Source: Chinchilla lanigera
Lineage: Eukaryota > Chordata > Mammalia > Rodentia > Chinchillidae
Assembly: GCF_000276665.1 (NCBI RefSeq)
Contig: NW_004955416.1
Coordinates: 7,239,697 to 7,303,696, forward strand
Reading direction: 5' to 3'
DNA: 64,000 nucleotides
How positions within the stretch are numbered: the stretch's first letter is position 1; each line of letters starts with the position of its first letter. The notes below the pieces were generated by a model, which worked only from the letters and a program-made list of their open reading frames with translations, did no database searches and was not told the DNA's origin. A program made the translations under genes and the position numbers. This document shows, piece after piece, positions 29,804 through 40,989 of this stretch.

Positions 29804-30517
29804 GTGTTACAGAGCCTGGTTTGAGTGCGGTAGAGTTTCTTCTCCCCCTTTTCCTCTCTAGCACCTCCCAAGTCTCGGTCACCCACACCGTCCAACTCCA
29901 TCAGACCGGAGAAAACGTCTTTAGTTGATGAGGAAACGGGCCTAGAGGGGTGGCACGTTCTTCCTGGGAGGCACAGCTCTGTGTGTTGCAAATGAGACCC
30001 CGAAGCCAGGACACCCCTCTCCCTGCCCCCACCATGTAGACTTCTCTCTGTGCCCCGCCCGCCCAGGCTGGACCGTTTGTCCCAGCAGCTCAAGGCAGGG
30101 GCCTGGGCTGGCTCTTCCCTTCCCGGGCCACCTGCCAGCTCAGGCAACAGCCACCCCCTCCCCCGCGGGGGCGGAAGGTGTCTGGACCTCATCAGTGGTG
30201 TTTAGAAGAGACCTGGAGCCAACCCTGAGGACAACGTGACTTCCAACAGGCTTTCCTCTCAGCAGCAAGGGGGAGGGAGGAAGAGTGAAGTAGCACAGGT
30301 GGCCACTTAGTCACCATCTGCAGCATGGCTGAGCTCTCCCTGCTCCTCAGCCTTGTCCCAGGGTGAGGCAGGGTTGGGGTGGTGGGTTCTAGACCCTTCC
30401 CTCCTTACTGGTCATGATCTTCAACTCTCTGACCCTCCTCTGTGAAAAAGGTGCACATCCCCTGCTGGGTCATTTGGAGATAACACGGGTAACGTACAGC
30501 TCTGGAACAGAGGGTCC

Positions 30518-30617
30518 CCGATGGTGGCACACACCTGTAATCCCAGCGCTCAGGAGGCTGACGCAGGGAGTTTGGGGCCAGCCTAGACTACACAGCAAGG
30601 CCCTGACTCCAAAACAA
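30518..30617 (+). mobile_element. B1-like SINE, shortened
   Basis: Begins CCCCGATGGTGGCACACACC and contains gtaatcccagcgctcaggag and tagactacacagcaaggccc. It lacks part of the middle. Confidence 0.8.
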
Positions 30618-31204
30618 AGTGTGGCTCAGATTAAGGCTTTCAACAGTTTTTTTGTTTTAGGTAACTTCACAGTAGCCACCTCCTGAGTATCGTTTGAGGG
30701 GCCCCCAAGGCTGGGGTTGGCTGGAGCACATCAAAGCCTTCTGGGTTAGAGGGAACATTTTGGTGGTAGAGGAGGTCCTGAGGCACCGCTCGGCATCCTC
30801 TCTGTGCCTCCCTTCATGTTTCCTGCCTGCGAACCCTACAAGCCCAGGTCCTACACCACCTCCTCCGAGGAGACCTCCCTGCCTGCCCCCTTCCCTGTGC
30901 CCTGTCCTCGATCAGGTCTCAGGCAGCACCGGCTCTCCTGGAAGTAGTCCTATGCAGCACCTGCCTCTGGCTTGGCTGGGCTGTCCCAGGCCCATGCCCC
31001 AGTGGTCAGATTGTACAGGTCACTGGTGTCACTTGCCAGCTCTAGGTAGGTGAGTGCTGAGGAAGAAGGTGGGCCAGGCTGGCTGCATGACCAGCCTCAC
31101 CCACTGCTGGCCAGGCCACCCTCAGATGGGAGAAACAAGAGTGGCTTATGCACAGTGCTCCTTCCCTACACCCCTCCCCTGCCGTATGTCCCACTGTGGA
31201 CATT

Positions 31205-31373
31205 CTTTTTTCGTTTTTTTTTTTTTTTTTTTTTGAGACAGGATCTCACAGTGTAGTTCAGGCCACTTGAACTCACTATGTAGCCCAGGCTGGCCTTGAA
31301 CTTGTGACCATCAACCTGCCTCAGCCTCCTGAGTGCTGGGATTAGAGGGGTGTGACACCCTCCATGCCCAGCC
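31205..31373 (-). mobile_element. B1-like SINE, reverse, with poly(T) run
   Basis: Poly(T) at 31206-31234, then TTTGAGACAGGATCTCAC through to ccctccatgcccagcc. Confidence 0.85.
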
Positions 31374-31374
31374 A

Positions 31375-34300
31375 CATTCTTATCTCTATGACCAGAAGTT
31401 GGCCAGGCCAGGCCTGGCCCTGGGTAGGGAGACTTGTATGCATGAGGTAGGGCTGGTCAGGCTGCCAGGCCAAAGTCTGGGCCCCACCTTCCAAGAACAC
31501 ACACACCAGGGCAGGGTGGCATCTGCAGTGAGGAGGCAGGCTGGCTGGGACTCATCCCACTGTGTCCTCCAGGACACACCCAAGTCAGGGTACCATGTGC
31601 TCCCCAGCCTGGCCCCACAAAGGCAGGACAGCCTGGTGTGGAACTGAACCCCTTGGTCCCAGTGCTTAGGCCTCTGTTCTCCATGCAAGGCTGCAAAGGG
31701 GACTCACAGTCCTTTCCAGAACTCTGACCTCGACCACAGCCCAGAGCTGCCCAGGCAGAGGCTCAGTGCTGCCCCATCAGGACTTGTCCCAGAGTGCTAT
31801 GAGCAGGGGCCTGCTGCGTGCTTCCTGTGGCTGCGTGACAGAGCTGGGCGGGCAGCGGTGGGGAAGTGATGGTGGCTTGACCTGCAAGGCACTTCAGATC
31901 CAGAGGGTCCAGACCTGACTGGGAGTCACTGGGGACAACTAGAGTAAATGTGGGGGGAGGTTCAGCAGCTGGGGCTGATGAGGCCACAGAAGGGTTTGAG
32001 AAGCTAAAGCCAGAAAGATTCCACTGGGTTGCTTGGAGGACAGCTGGAGGCACTTAGGAACCTGCATCCAGATGCTGGAGGGGTCTACTGGCCAGGCAGG
32101 GAATGGGGGGGGCAGGGAGGAGTGAGCAGGGGTCCTCAGAGCCTCACCATGGCTTCACACAGACACAGAGCCAAGGCAGAAGCAAGGCTTTGGCCTGGGG
32201 GCCCTCACGAAGTAGAGGGCAGTAGCCCTGGTGTGCGCGTTCCTAGGGCTCTCCTGCCTCCAGAGGAAGGAAAACATCAGGACAGGCTGAAGCTGGAAGG
32301 CCAGGAGAGATGGACAGACCCTACCTGCGCCCAAGGCTTGTCCAGGAGGAAAAGGTCTGTGCAGTTTTGAGGGGTGGGAGAAGGAAGGAAGCCCACCAGA
32401 AGGTGGAGGGATGTGTGTGAGAGGCTGGAGGGGAGTGTGGTCAGACTGGCTATGGCTGGGGACTTTCCCCCAGCCTGGAGGCTCTAGGCAAGAGAAAGTA
32501 CACACCAAAACACCAAGCCTGAGATGGCACGGTCACTGTCTCCACTGGAGCGAGGAGACAGCCTGAGGGTAGGGAGGGAAGTAGAGTAGCCAGCTGTCCT
32601 CGTGGGCACAGATCTATCCCAATTTTAGCACTGAGAGGCCGGCCTGGGAATATATTTGTCCTCAGGACACCTGGATATGCCGGGGTCAGGGTCTTCTGGA
32701 AGGTTGAGGCCTGGAGGGCACCTCTCAGGGGCTGTCATGAAATGCTTCAAGGGATGGCAGAGGCCAAAGCTGGTGACACTCCTAGGAGGCAGGTGCACGG
32801 GAAGGGAGGATGGAGCAGCAAGTCACATAGGCCATTGATGCTTCTGTGACAGCAGGACACCTGGACTTACAGCTGCCCGAACAAGGCCCTAACTCCTGTG
32901 ATCTCTTGTGAACTCTTAAGGTTCTGGAATGTGTGACTTAACCGGGGTAGGTGCTGTTGGCTCCTCGGTGGAGATCAGGGTCAGTGCCCTGCCCAGGGGC
33001 TCCTGGGCGTGGGGCCCTACACCTAAGTCATAGAAGGCCCACTACACCTAAGTCATAGAAGTCAATGGCCCATCCCTGCAGCACTCTCTCCTGCCTCACC
33101 CAGGGTGGGCACCTCTGCCTTCATGCAGTGAGAAACCTGTCCTCCAAACCAAGAAGTCTCCGAGAATCCAGCCTCCTGGTCACCCTGCAGGGAAACCCAG
33201 GAGCAATAGCCTTGCTGGTTCTGCTGAAAAGCACGGGGAGTCACAGGGTGGGCCAGTGTCCTGTCTTCGGGCCTTCGCTGCTGGTCCTCACCCTCCCAAA
33301 GATCCCCACCAATGGCCTCCCCTGCCCCCGGAGACCCCCTTCAGCCTCTTCCTGTCTGCCCCCCATTCTGGCTCCTCACCCCAGAAATGGCTCCTCTGGC
33401 TCCTTTTGTTCTCCACTCTATGGCTTTCAGGCAGGCAGGTGCCGCCTCTCAGCTGGCACTAAGACCAAACACTCGGTGAGAGCTTACTCTCCGTAAGGCA
33501 TAGGGCTGGAAGGCAGAGGACACACACACATGGCTGGAGCTCTGCTGGCATGAAAAACCTTAGGGCTGGGGAGCAGAAAGAGGCCCTGAATGTACGGGAC
33601 AGACCCTCCTATAGGTCGAGTCCACAGTGCCCACCACTGCTATCCTCCTTGCCTCCTTCAGGCTTCCTGGTTCCCCATGCCTCTCAGACTGCCCTGTCTT
33701 CTCTTCCACCCAGTCGAGGCAGGAGCTGCCTCCTCCACCGAAGACCTTAGTACCTCCCACTGACCCAGACCAGCAGCTCAGATCCTGCCTCCAGAGCATT
33801 GCCCGCCCTTCCACCTGGGCATCCATAGGACACAGGCCTCTCAGTTCTCTGCCCAGGCTGGGGCTAGGGGTGGGGAAGTTGAGGCATAGGGGGAAAGGAT
33901 TCTTGCAAGAAGAGAGCTGGAAGGGTCAGGATGTTGATGGACATGGGAAATACCATACACCCTGTGTGGGCAGGAGCCCCGGGAGCACCACACCCTCATA
34001 AACCTGCCCCTCCTCAGCAGCCCACCCGCCATTCCCGCCCCACTCCCCAGTGAATGGCAGCTGCTGTGTGCAGAACACAGTCACAGCTCCCCGCCTAGTC
34101 ATAAACCAAAGTCCTCTGCCCGCCCGGGATGTTACCATGGCAGGCTGGTGTTTTTCAGAACAGCATTCCTAAAAGGGGAGAGACCTAACACTAAGGAGGG
34201 AGGGCCCAGGCTCTCCGGACTCTCTAGAGAGTCTCCGCTCAGAACTGACTGCAATTGGCTGGGCGACCTCAGGGAAGTTTCTAACGTCTCTGGTTTTTCT

Positions 34301-34440
34301 TTGTAACCTGCCAAAGAGGGGAAGATTAGAGCACCTCCAAGAGCTGAACCATGGCCAGCAATACTGTAGAAGAACCTGACACACACAGGTTTTCCCTCCC
34401 ACCACCGAGATAAAGAAGAACCACTCTGCTCCTCTCCACT
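31375..34440. other. Intergenic unique sequence, no gene seen
   Basis: About 3 kb of unique DNA between CCDC9B and PHGR1. It contains a 25-bp tandem duplication (33017-33066) and a MIR-like stretch near 34240-34340 (ggctgggcgacctcagggaa). No exon recognised. Confidence 0.5.
33017..33066. repeat. 25-bp tandem duplication, two copies
   Basis: CTACACCTAAGTCATAGAAG starts at 33017 and again at 33042. The copies are nearly identical, so the duplication is recent. Confidence 0.9.
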
Positions 34441-35235
34441 TTTCAAGTTGTTTTCTAACTGCAGTTATGCTGCTTTTGATTTTACAGCTCTAATTGAGGT
34501 CAAATTGATGTGCTATAAACTGTGCATATTTAAACTGTGCAGTTTAGGCCCGGCGGGCGGGGAGGCACACACAGCTGTAATCCCCGCACTCTGGGAGGCT
34601 CAAGCAGGAAGATCACAAATTTGAACCTAATCTGGGCAATTTAGCAATTTAGTGAAACCCTGTCTCTGAATAAAAAAATACAAAAAGGTCTGAGGATATA
34701 GCTCAATCCAAAAGCCCTCGGCTCAATCCTAGTACCACAAAAACGAATAAACAAATGAACAAAGTGTGCAGCTTGATGTTTTGCCATATGTACACTCCAT
34801 AAAACCATCTTCACAGTTGAGAACATTGATACAACCATCAACCCCAAGCTGTCTCCATGTCCCTTTCTAGTATCTCCTCCCACTCCCTCCCTTTCCACCT
34901 TATTCCCAGGCAAATACCCATCTGAGATCATTATTAATTAGTTTACATTTTCTAGAGTTTTATAGACAAAGTCTACAGAATGTATTCTTTGTGTTTGGCT
35001 TATTTCATCCAGTGTAGTTATTCTGCAATTCTGTCACATGGTATGTTCCTTCCTATTATTGGATAACATCCATTGAATACATATATCACATGTATGTGGT
35101 ATTTATCTGTTCGCTTAGTGATGAACATTTGAAAAATTCCATCATTAGCTATTCCATAAGCTACTATGAGCATTCAGTACAATTCTTCATGAGGACGTAC
35201 GTTTTCATTTCTCCTGAGTATACAGTATGTATTAC
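34441..35235 (-). mobile_element. L1M-type LINE 3' fragment, split by a B1-ID SINE
   Basis: 34441-34545 and 34755-35235 match the 3' end of an old mammalian L1 on the minus strand: attgaggtcaaattgatgtg, actgtgcatatttaaactgt, ttgatgttttgccatatgta, agtttacattttctagagtt and gtttggcttatttcatccag. No intact reading frame remains. Confidence 0.75.
34548..34752 (+). mobile_element. B1-ID composite SINE nested in the L1 remnant
   Basis: A B1 body (ggcacacacagctgtaatcc ... agtgaaaccctgtctctgaa) is joined to an ID-like 3' part (ctgaggatatagctcaatcc ... gctcaatcctagtaccacaa) and an A-rich tail. Confidence 0.8.
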
Positions 35236-35237
35236 TT

Positions 35238-35332
35238 TTTCTTTTTCTTTTTTGAAGCACTGGGGGGACAAACCCACGGCCTTGCACATGCTAGGCAAGC
35301 GCTCTATCACTGAGCTACATTCCCAACTGTTA
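35238..35332 (-). mobile_element. ID-type SINE, reverse
   Basis: T-rich head (ctttttctttttcttttttg), then gcactggggggacaaaccca and gcgctctatcactgagctac, an inverted ID body. Confidence 0.8.
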
Positions 35333-35400
35333 CTTTTTAAGAAATGAAGTGACCACAGTTTAAGTGCAGTCAGTCCATGAAGCTCATAACAGGCAAACCT

Positions 35401-35510
35401 AGGGGCTGGGGATTTAGCTCAGCGGCAAAAGCGCCTGCCTGGCAAGTGCAAGGTCGTGAGTTAGGTTCCCGGTACTGGAGAAAAAACAAAACAAACAAAC
35501 AAAAAAAAAA
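35401..35510 (+). mobile_element. Young ID SINE with a perfect 13-bp target-site duplication
   Basis: Full-length ID element: GGGGCTGGGGATTTAGCTCA (A box), body, GTGAGTTAGGTTCCCGG (B box region), then an A-rich tail. The flanking AACAGGCAAACCT at 35388-35400 and 35509-35521 is an exact direct repeat, so insertion was recent. Compare 52121-52220. Confidence 0.95.
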
Positions 35511-35769
35511 CAGGCAAACCTGGAAAGAAGGGCTGCTTTAGCTTGCCTGCTCCTGATTTCATGTGATTCCCATCCTCCCTGATCGACATGGGGCCAACCA
35601 AGCCCTTTTGCCTCGCTGAGGAGGGAGTCTTTGACATCTTCAATTTTGCACATCATTGTAGGGTCAGGGAGAGCCACTTCCTTCTAAATATATAAACAAC
35701 AGAGAAAAAATAAGTACACATATGCATCACAGAAAAGCAAGCCAGTTATTGCCCAACTATACTAATTCC

Positions 35770-35820
35770 AGCCCTTCATTCATTCACCAAATATTTCTTG
35801 GGCACTTGCTAATGTCAGAA
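35770..35820 (+). mobile_element. L2/MIR-like fragment
   Basis: The block ttcattcattcaccaaatat followed by ttcttgggcacttgctaatg is a typical ancient-repeat 3' end. Confidence 0.45.
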
Positions 35821-36224
35821 GAACTCCGAAGGGCCAGTCCCTGGGAGAGCCACCACAGGCCCTCCATTCGAGGAGCATGGCGGCCAATGAAAGCAAGAGA
35901 CAGCAGAAGAGAGGGGCCAGGGAGCTGGGGTGCTCATTGCAGGGGCCCCTTGTCTGTGCGGAGGACACCAAGCAACAGCTGTGGCACAGAAGATCAAGGG
36001 GCTTGAGAGTGCTGAGAAAACTAAAAAAAACCCCTGGGTCCTTCCTCTGTCATCAGGACTCCATCCTGAGTGTGAGATTTCCTTTCCCAGGATGGTTCCC
36101 GGGGCTGGGCAGCACCTTTGAAAACTCGGGCCTGGACCAGAATCAAGACAAGGCGTGCACTAGGCCTTCTGCTACAGCCGCCATTTTCTCCATCCTGACT
36201 CATCTGAAGGAGTCACTGGGTTCA

Positions 36225-36285
36225 CTACTACGTATGAAGGATTTGGGTAGGGCCTGGCACTTAGTGGGAGCTCTATAAATGTTTA
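36225..36285 (+). mobile_element. MIR/L2-like 3' fragment
   Basis: Contains ggcctggcacttagtgggag followed by ctctataaatgtttaaag, the usual 3' end of MIR/L2. The TATAAA inside it belongs to the repeat and is not the PHGR1 promoter. Confidence 0.6.
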
Positions 36286-36425
36286 AAGCCAGCCCCTGGT
36301 GCCGAACACCTTTACCAGGGCTGGAGCCCAGTTTGGGTCCGTGCCATCTCATTACCAGACCAATATGGTAATGGAGTGCTCCTCCCTCTGCTCGCCCTGC
36401 AAACACAACACATCCTGCTTATAGT

Positions 36426-36591
36426 TGATCTTTGCCCCGATGTTACTCATAAGCCCATCCCTCCTCATTTCCCTGCACCCTCTGTCCTCCTGGCGGTGCA
36501 TCTGATCCACCCCAGCCCCTCATTCTATACAAATACACCTGAGGGCACACAGAGCCTCAGACTTCCTGCCCCTGCCGTGCACTCTCAGGTA
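36426..36591 (+). promoter_or_regulatory. PHGR1: Candidate PHGR1 promoter and noncoding first exon
   Basis: An HNF4-type DR1 site lies at 36426-36438 (minus strand GGGGCAAAGATCA). A TATA-like TATACAAATA follows at about 36526-36535. Roughly 30 bp on begins a short candidate exon that ends CACTCTCAG|GTAAGA (donor at 36592). HNF4 and TATA fit a gut-epithelium gene such as PHGR1. I infer that this exon splices to the acceptor at 38112; no transcript evidence is available. Confidence 0.45.
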
Positions 36592-37164
36592 AGACCCTGG
36601 CTTGGCTTGCTGTGGGTGGGAGCAGGAAGATCTCTGTGGTCCCTCTGAATGCGTGTAAGTGTATGCAAGTGTGTGTGCATCACACGGGTACGTGTGAGGT
36701 CTGTCTCACAGGGGTGTCTAGTTTTGGTCAGTGTGTGTCTGAGGACCATGTGGCTGTGTTTCTGTGCTCATGTCTGCCAATCTGCCCTGTCCACCTCCTG
36801 TGCTGGGACCCTGTACCTCCATTCTCTACTTAAATTATAGTCAACTTACAGCCTCTGCCATGCCAGGTGGAATGGTACAGCGGAGGGCTAGAGGACTGCA
36901 TTCTGTGCCTTCCAGAGCTGCTCCATGGTCCCCCAAAGAGCTGAGCCTGAATTTGGAAAACATATTCCATACACTTCTTCTAACCTATATCCCGACCAGC
37001 CCTAAGGCTTTCCCTTACCTCTCTCCCCCAAGTCGAGCCCAATGGTCTCTTCCAGCCACATCACTAAGAGGAAGGATGAAGGAGCAAAAAGCACCATGGG
37101 CCTAGTTCAGAGGCTCGCTTGAACTGAATGTGGCACAAGTAGAAGCTAGGAAAGGAGTGCTCAG

Positions 37165-37250
37165 TGGGGCTGGAAGTGAAGCTCTGGGTAGGGCGCCTGC
37201 TTTGGGTGTGCAAGGCCCTGTGTCCCATCTCCAGCACCAAGAAAACAAGA
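37165..37250 (+). mobile_element. ID-like SINE, degenerate
   Basis: Shows ctctgggtagggcgcctgct and tgtgtcccatctccagcacc, a decayed ID body, in the presumed PHGR1 intron 1. Confidence 0.55.
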
Positions 37251-38111
37251 GTGGCTCAGAGGTGCAGGGCACTATCTTGTCTACCTGGCAAAGGGCCAGG
37301 GCTGTTGTCGCACTGGGTGTTGCTCATGTGCTCAGCAACCCTATGAGTACCAGAGAGCCCTGATGCCAGGTTTTGGTCCTTATGTGTACTGTCTGCTTTG
37401 GGGCCATTTGGGTGTTGTCTGTCGTGACTTGCACGCCAGCCCCAAATAAGAAGTGACTGGGACTCGGCAGCTGATGAGAATGCTGGTGAAGGACAAATTG
37501 ACTCAGATCACCAACTTCCACCCTCTTCTGGTCCTGGTGGGAGGTGATAACAGGCAGCTCCAACCCTGGAAGGCTTTCTATTCACCTCTGCTGCAGGGCC
37601 AAAGACATGGGTCTTCCGGATGCCGCAGAAGCCCCTTTCCATCAGCCCATCCTGCTCTGCCCTGCTCTGAGTATACTTTATCTCTCTAAGCCTCCCTCTC
37701 CCACTCCTAAGCCAGGTGTTTTTCCCAAGGACCTCTAGGGAAAGGGGTACTGTGACCTGGCACATGGCAGGCATGCAACATGAATAATGAATATGATTGA
37801 AATCGACCCCTACAGAATTGAATTAACATACTCATGAGCCTGCAGGTGAATCTGGGCATGGGGCAATTGTAAAGGATCCAGGGTCCAGGGTGACACCCAG
37901 AAGCCAGTGCAACTCTTGTGTCTGTTGTCTCCCCAAGTGGGTGAAACCCCTGCACCCATTAACACCTGTGCCGGCACCCAGAGTGCCAATTCCACACTAG
38001 GTGCCAAGCTAGAGCCATGCACCCTTTGAAGGGGCTGTGTGTATGCCTGGAAGGGGACGAGGAAGGAGACAGGCTGAGAGCACCAGAAACTAAAACTCTG
38101 TTGATTCACAG

Positions 38112-38158
38112 GTGTTCCTGTGTCACCTCCTGCTCCTGCCCGACAAAGATGCACCCAG
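38112..38158 (+). other. PHGR1: PHGR1 exon carrying the start codon
   Basis: An acceptor-like gttgattcacag precedes 38112, and a GTAAGC donor follows 38158. The exon would hold 37 nt of 5'UTR and the first 10 coding nt. The polypyrimidine tract is weak, so its 5' boundary is uncertain. Confidence 0.55.
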
Positions 38159-40855
38159 GTAAGCAGCACAGCTGGGAGGCTCTGGGTGAGAGGAGGAAGA
38201 GGGCTGAAGGCACGGGGCAAACTGTCAGCCATATCCACCGTATGCCAAAGACATACGGGCCTGGCAGTAGGGCTCTGTAATATAAACGAGCCCTTACATT
38301 CCGCAGAACCTTTACAGCTTAAGACACATGTTCATACAGCCTTCATCTGCTGGATGGCCCACCTTAGGAGAAAAACAGGCAGCTGCTTCTCGCCTTGTAC
38401 CTGAGGCCCAGGGAAGTCAGGGTCATGCTAAGGGTGAGGCCACTAAAGCAGCGCCAGGTCTAAAGCCCTGGCAGCCATGGTGTTGGCTACCTTCAAAGGG
38501 CATGAAAGAAACGCACCAAGAAGCTGTACTTCAGACCACACAGGTGGCTACTGCGGGAGTCCACTGGGCCCACAGGGACCTCCAGGGAAAGGCTGCGTGG
38601 CCAGGCCAAGTGGATTTCCAGCAGGAAGCAAGGCAGAGTGGAGCTGGAGAAATTATAAGTGCCAAGAGGCAGGAGTGGGACCAGAAGGTTGTGAGCAAGG
38701 AGCCAACAAGAGGCTCTGAGGGGCTGAGGAAAGACTGGGCTGAGACACGGGGGACACGAGGGAATCAAGGGAGAGACTGGGTGGCAGACGAAGGACTGGG
38801 GATTGCTGCAGTGGAGTGCGGTCAGACGGCAGACAGCTGCCAGGGCTCAGACAAACACCCAGGCCTCGGGCCAGGCCCCACACCACAGGGAGCACTGTGC
38901 CAGCTCTTGAGCACACAGGATGCAGCACTGAATTTCGTATTGACTTTCAATATGAATCTGCTGTTGGGTGACAAATGAAGGAATGGCTGTCAAGGCAAGT
39001 GACCAGCTCTGAAGAGCCTTGTTATGGGTGGGGATGTGGACACAGAACTGCTGCGACCAAATGACCAAAGCTACTTCTTCTTTCTCTCCCACAGGTCATA
39101 AGGTGAGACAGTTCCCCCAGCCCTCTCCCCTTCTTCCTCCCAAATGCCATGTTCTCCAAACCTCCCACCTCCTTCCTAGACGCCCCTCCCCCACCGTTCC
39201 CTCAAAAGAAAAGTCAAGAGCAGGATTAGGCAGCAGCCTTGTGAGGTGGGGCATCAAGGCAGTCATCCAGCCCCTGCCCGCCGCAGCCCTCTCCTTGGCT
39301 TCTCTCCTCTGTTTTCCCATCTGTCTCTCTCCTTCCTTCACTTCCCCTCCCTGCTCCAGCAGCCCGTCCTCTCTCCTGCTGCTTCCCCACCTGTTCTGTT
39401 CCTCTGCTTTCCTGGCGGCTACCCCCACAGCCTTGCTGGATGGCTGGCTTGCTCCCAAGTCCTAACCATACTGCCGGGCCCCTAGGACAGCTCCCACCAT
39501 GGAAGGGCGCCCTCCTCCCCATCAGCTACCACACCCCACTGGCTCTGGGCCTCCCCACAAATAGAGGCATAAGAGAGGCCGAAAGTGGCTGGATGGGGCA
39601 GGGACTGGTCTGTCATGGATCAAGCCTGAGATCCATGTCTTCCCCACTTGCACCAAGCCCTAATGGAGACCTAGGACACAAAGCACAGTGGGAAGCTATC
39701 CTGGGCCCAGGATACTCCAGGGTGTCTCCCTTTCCCTGGGCCTGTGGCAAGAGATAAGAAACTCCCTTGCTTTTGGAGCTTTAGGACTGGTTCTAGCCAA
39801 GACAGGTTAAGTGTATATTTCCTAGGCCTCTTCTCACTGAGGGGTAAAACTTGGACTTTATTTTCTGTTCTTCCTGATTCCTTGGGTCTGGCACCTGCTG
39901 GAGGGAAGAACAGGCTCACAACACACCCATCATCATATATATATAACCAAGCATGTGTATGAGTACACAGCAAGTGTTTACAGGCATCCACCCATGTGCA
40001 GGTACTCAAACACAGCCATTTGTATATAAATGCACACACATCATGTATGTACAAATGCACCTAGTAACATCACAGGGAACACGCCCTCTTTGCTTTCTAC
40101 CTCCTACCCATGGTCTCCTCCAGACTGGCCTAGCATTGCCCCTGGCCCTGGCCCTCAAGGAGCTCCTTTCCCAGCCTCATTCCTTTTCCTAAGTTCACTG
40201 AGCCTGCAGTTCTAGCATGGCAAAGCTTCTAATCACTCTGCAAGAGTTCCTGGATGAGAAAAGGGAACAAATAATTCTGCTTCTTAATTACAGATAAACT
40301 GGGGTCCAGAGACGAAAAGTCCTGGCTTAGCTCAAGGAATTGGACACATAAATCGAGATTCCTCCCCTTCTGTCTGCTCAGTGCTCAAGTGGCTTCATCA
40401 GGGCAAAAGGCCCAGAGCCAACAGCAGTCCCTTGCTACCCCTTCCCCTGCATTTGCTACCCCAGCCCTTCACTACAACCCCGCACTGGTGCCCAAGACTC
40501 CTAAGTCTTCTGCGGTGGTGGGGTGAAGAGGAGTTGGTTGCAGGTGAAATTGGCATTGACTTCAGACTGATATTGCTCATTTTGCTTTCCACAGGGGCAC
40601 TGCCATGGTGGTCCACCTTCACCTCACCCTCCTGGTCATGGGCACCCTCCTGGTCATGGGCACCCCCATGGTCATGGGCACCCTCCAGGTCATGGGCACC
40701 CCCCTGGTCATGGGCACCCTCCAGGTCATGGGCACCCCCCTGGTCATGGTCCAGGACACTGTCCTGGACCAATGCACCCGCCAGGACCTGGTGGACCACA
40801 CCATGGCCATGGCCATGGCCATGGCCCAGGGCACCCCCATGGTCCACATCATTGA
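38149..40855 (+). CDS. PHGR1: PHGR1, Pro/His/Gly-rich protein 1, three coding exons (92 aa)
   Basis: A small protein of unknown function, strongly transcribed in gut epithelium in human. Coding parts: 38149-38158, 39095-39102 and 40595-40855. The join gives ATG CAC CCA G|GT CAT AAG|GGG CAC TGC, i.e. MHPGHKGHCHGGPPSPHPPG, which matches the start of the PHGR1 family. The 10-nt first part ends at donor GTAAGC; the middle exon is 8 nt between a good acceptor (ttctctcccacag) and donor (GTGAGA); the last begins after ttgctttccacag. Skipping the microexon would break the frame. The last exon codes about six HGHPPG units, a GPGHCPGPMHPPGPGGP stretch and an HGHGHGHGPGHPHGPHH end, stop at 40853-40855. 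Only two Cys remain. There is no signal peptide or membrane segment. Human PHGR1 is slightly shorter, the difference lying in repeat number. AATAAA follows at 40945. Confidence 0.9.
39095..39102 (+). other. PHGR1: PHGR1 8-nt microexon
   Basis: GTCATAAG lies between a pyrimidine-rich acceptor (cttctttctctcccacag) and the donor GTGAGA. It supplies the end of Gly4 plus His5 and Lys6 and is the only way I see to keep the ATG exon in frame with the repeat exon. Confidence 0.8.
40634..40752 (+). repeat. PHGR1: 18-bp coding minisatellite in PHGR1
   Basis: Six 18-bp units of the form GGTCATGGGCACCCYCCW, plus a partial seventh starting at 40742. Alternating CCTCCA and CCCCCT endings show a 36-bp higher-order unit in the middle, evidence of unequal exchange. 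Each unit codes GHGHPP. Confidence 0.95.
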
Positions 40856-40944
40856 GGAATAAGAAGAAAACAAGACACTAGAAAAGCCTGAGCGGGCTGC
40901 CCTGCTAACTTGCCATGGAACCTGAACCAACATCTTCTCTTCCT

Positions 40945-40950
40945 AATAAA
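40945..40950 (+). terminator. PHGR1: PHGR1 poly(A) signal
   Basis: AATAAA 90 nt after the stop codon, followed by a GT-containing stretch (gaagctgtgttctatt). A second AATAAA occurs at about 41044. Confidence 0.7.
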
Positions 40951-40989
40951 CAGCTTCCTGGAAGCTGTGTTCTATTCTAAGAGTCTGTC

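Larger units (their letters stand above)
27480..30515. other. Unique sequence upstream of CCDC9B, no coding exon seen
   Basis: GC-rich unique DNA that should hold the CCDC9B promoter and any noncoding first exon. The proximal part (27480-27900) is the richest in G and C. Open frames here, such as 241 codons at 27171-27896 (+), lack conserved motifs. A CA microsatellite and a CTCF-like site (listed separately) are the only features I can name. Confidence 0.45.

Noticed and set aside
36268..36276. TATAAA box as PHGR1 promoter
   Set aside because: It lies inside a MIR/L2-like 3' end (gggagctctataaatgttta) and is not followed by an exon-like piece.
40398..40933. Repetitive minus- and plus-strand frames over the PHGR1 repeat (MGTP-type, His/Asp-rich)
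   Set aside because: They are alternate readings of the 18-bp minisatellite with no start or splice context; PHGR1 explains the region.
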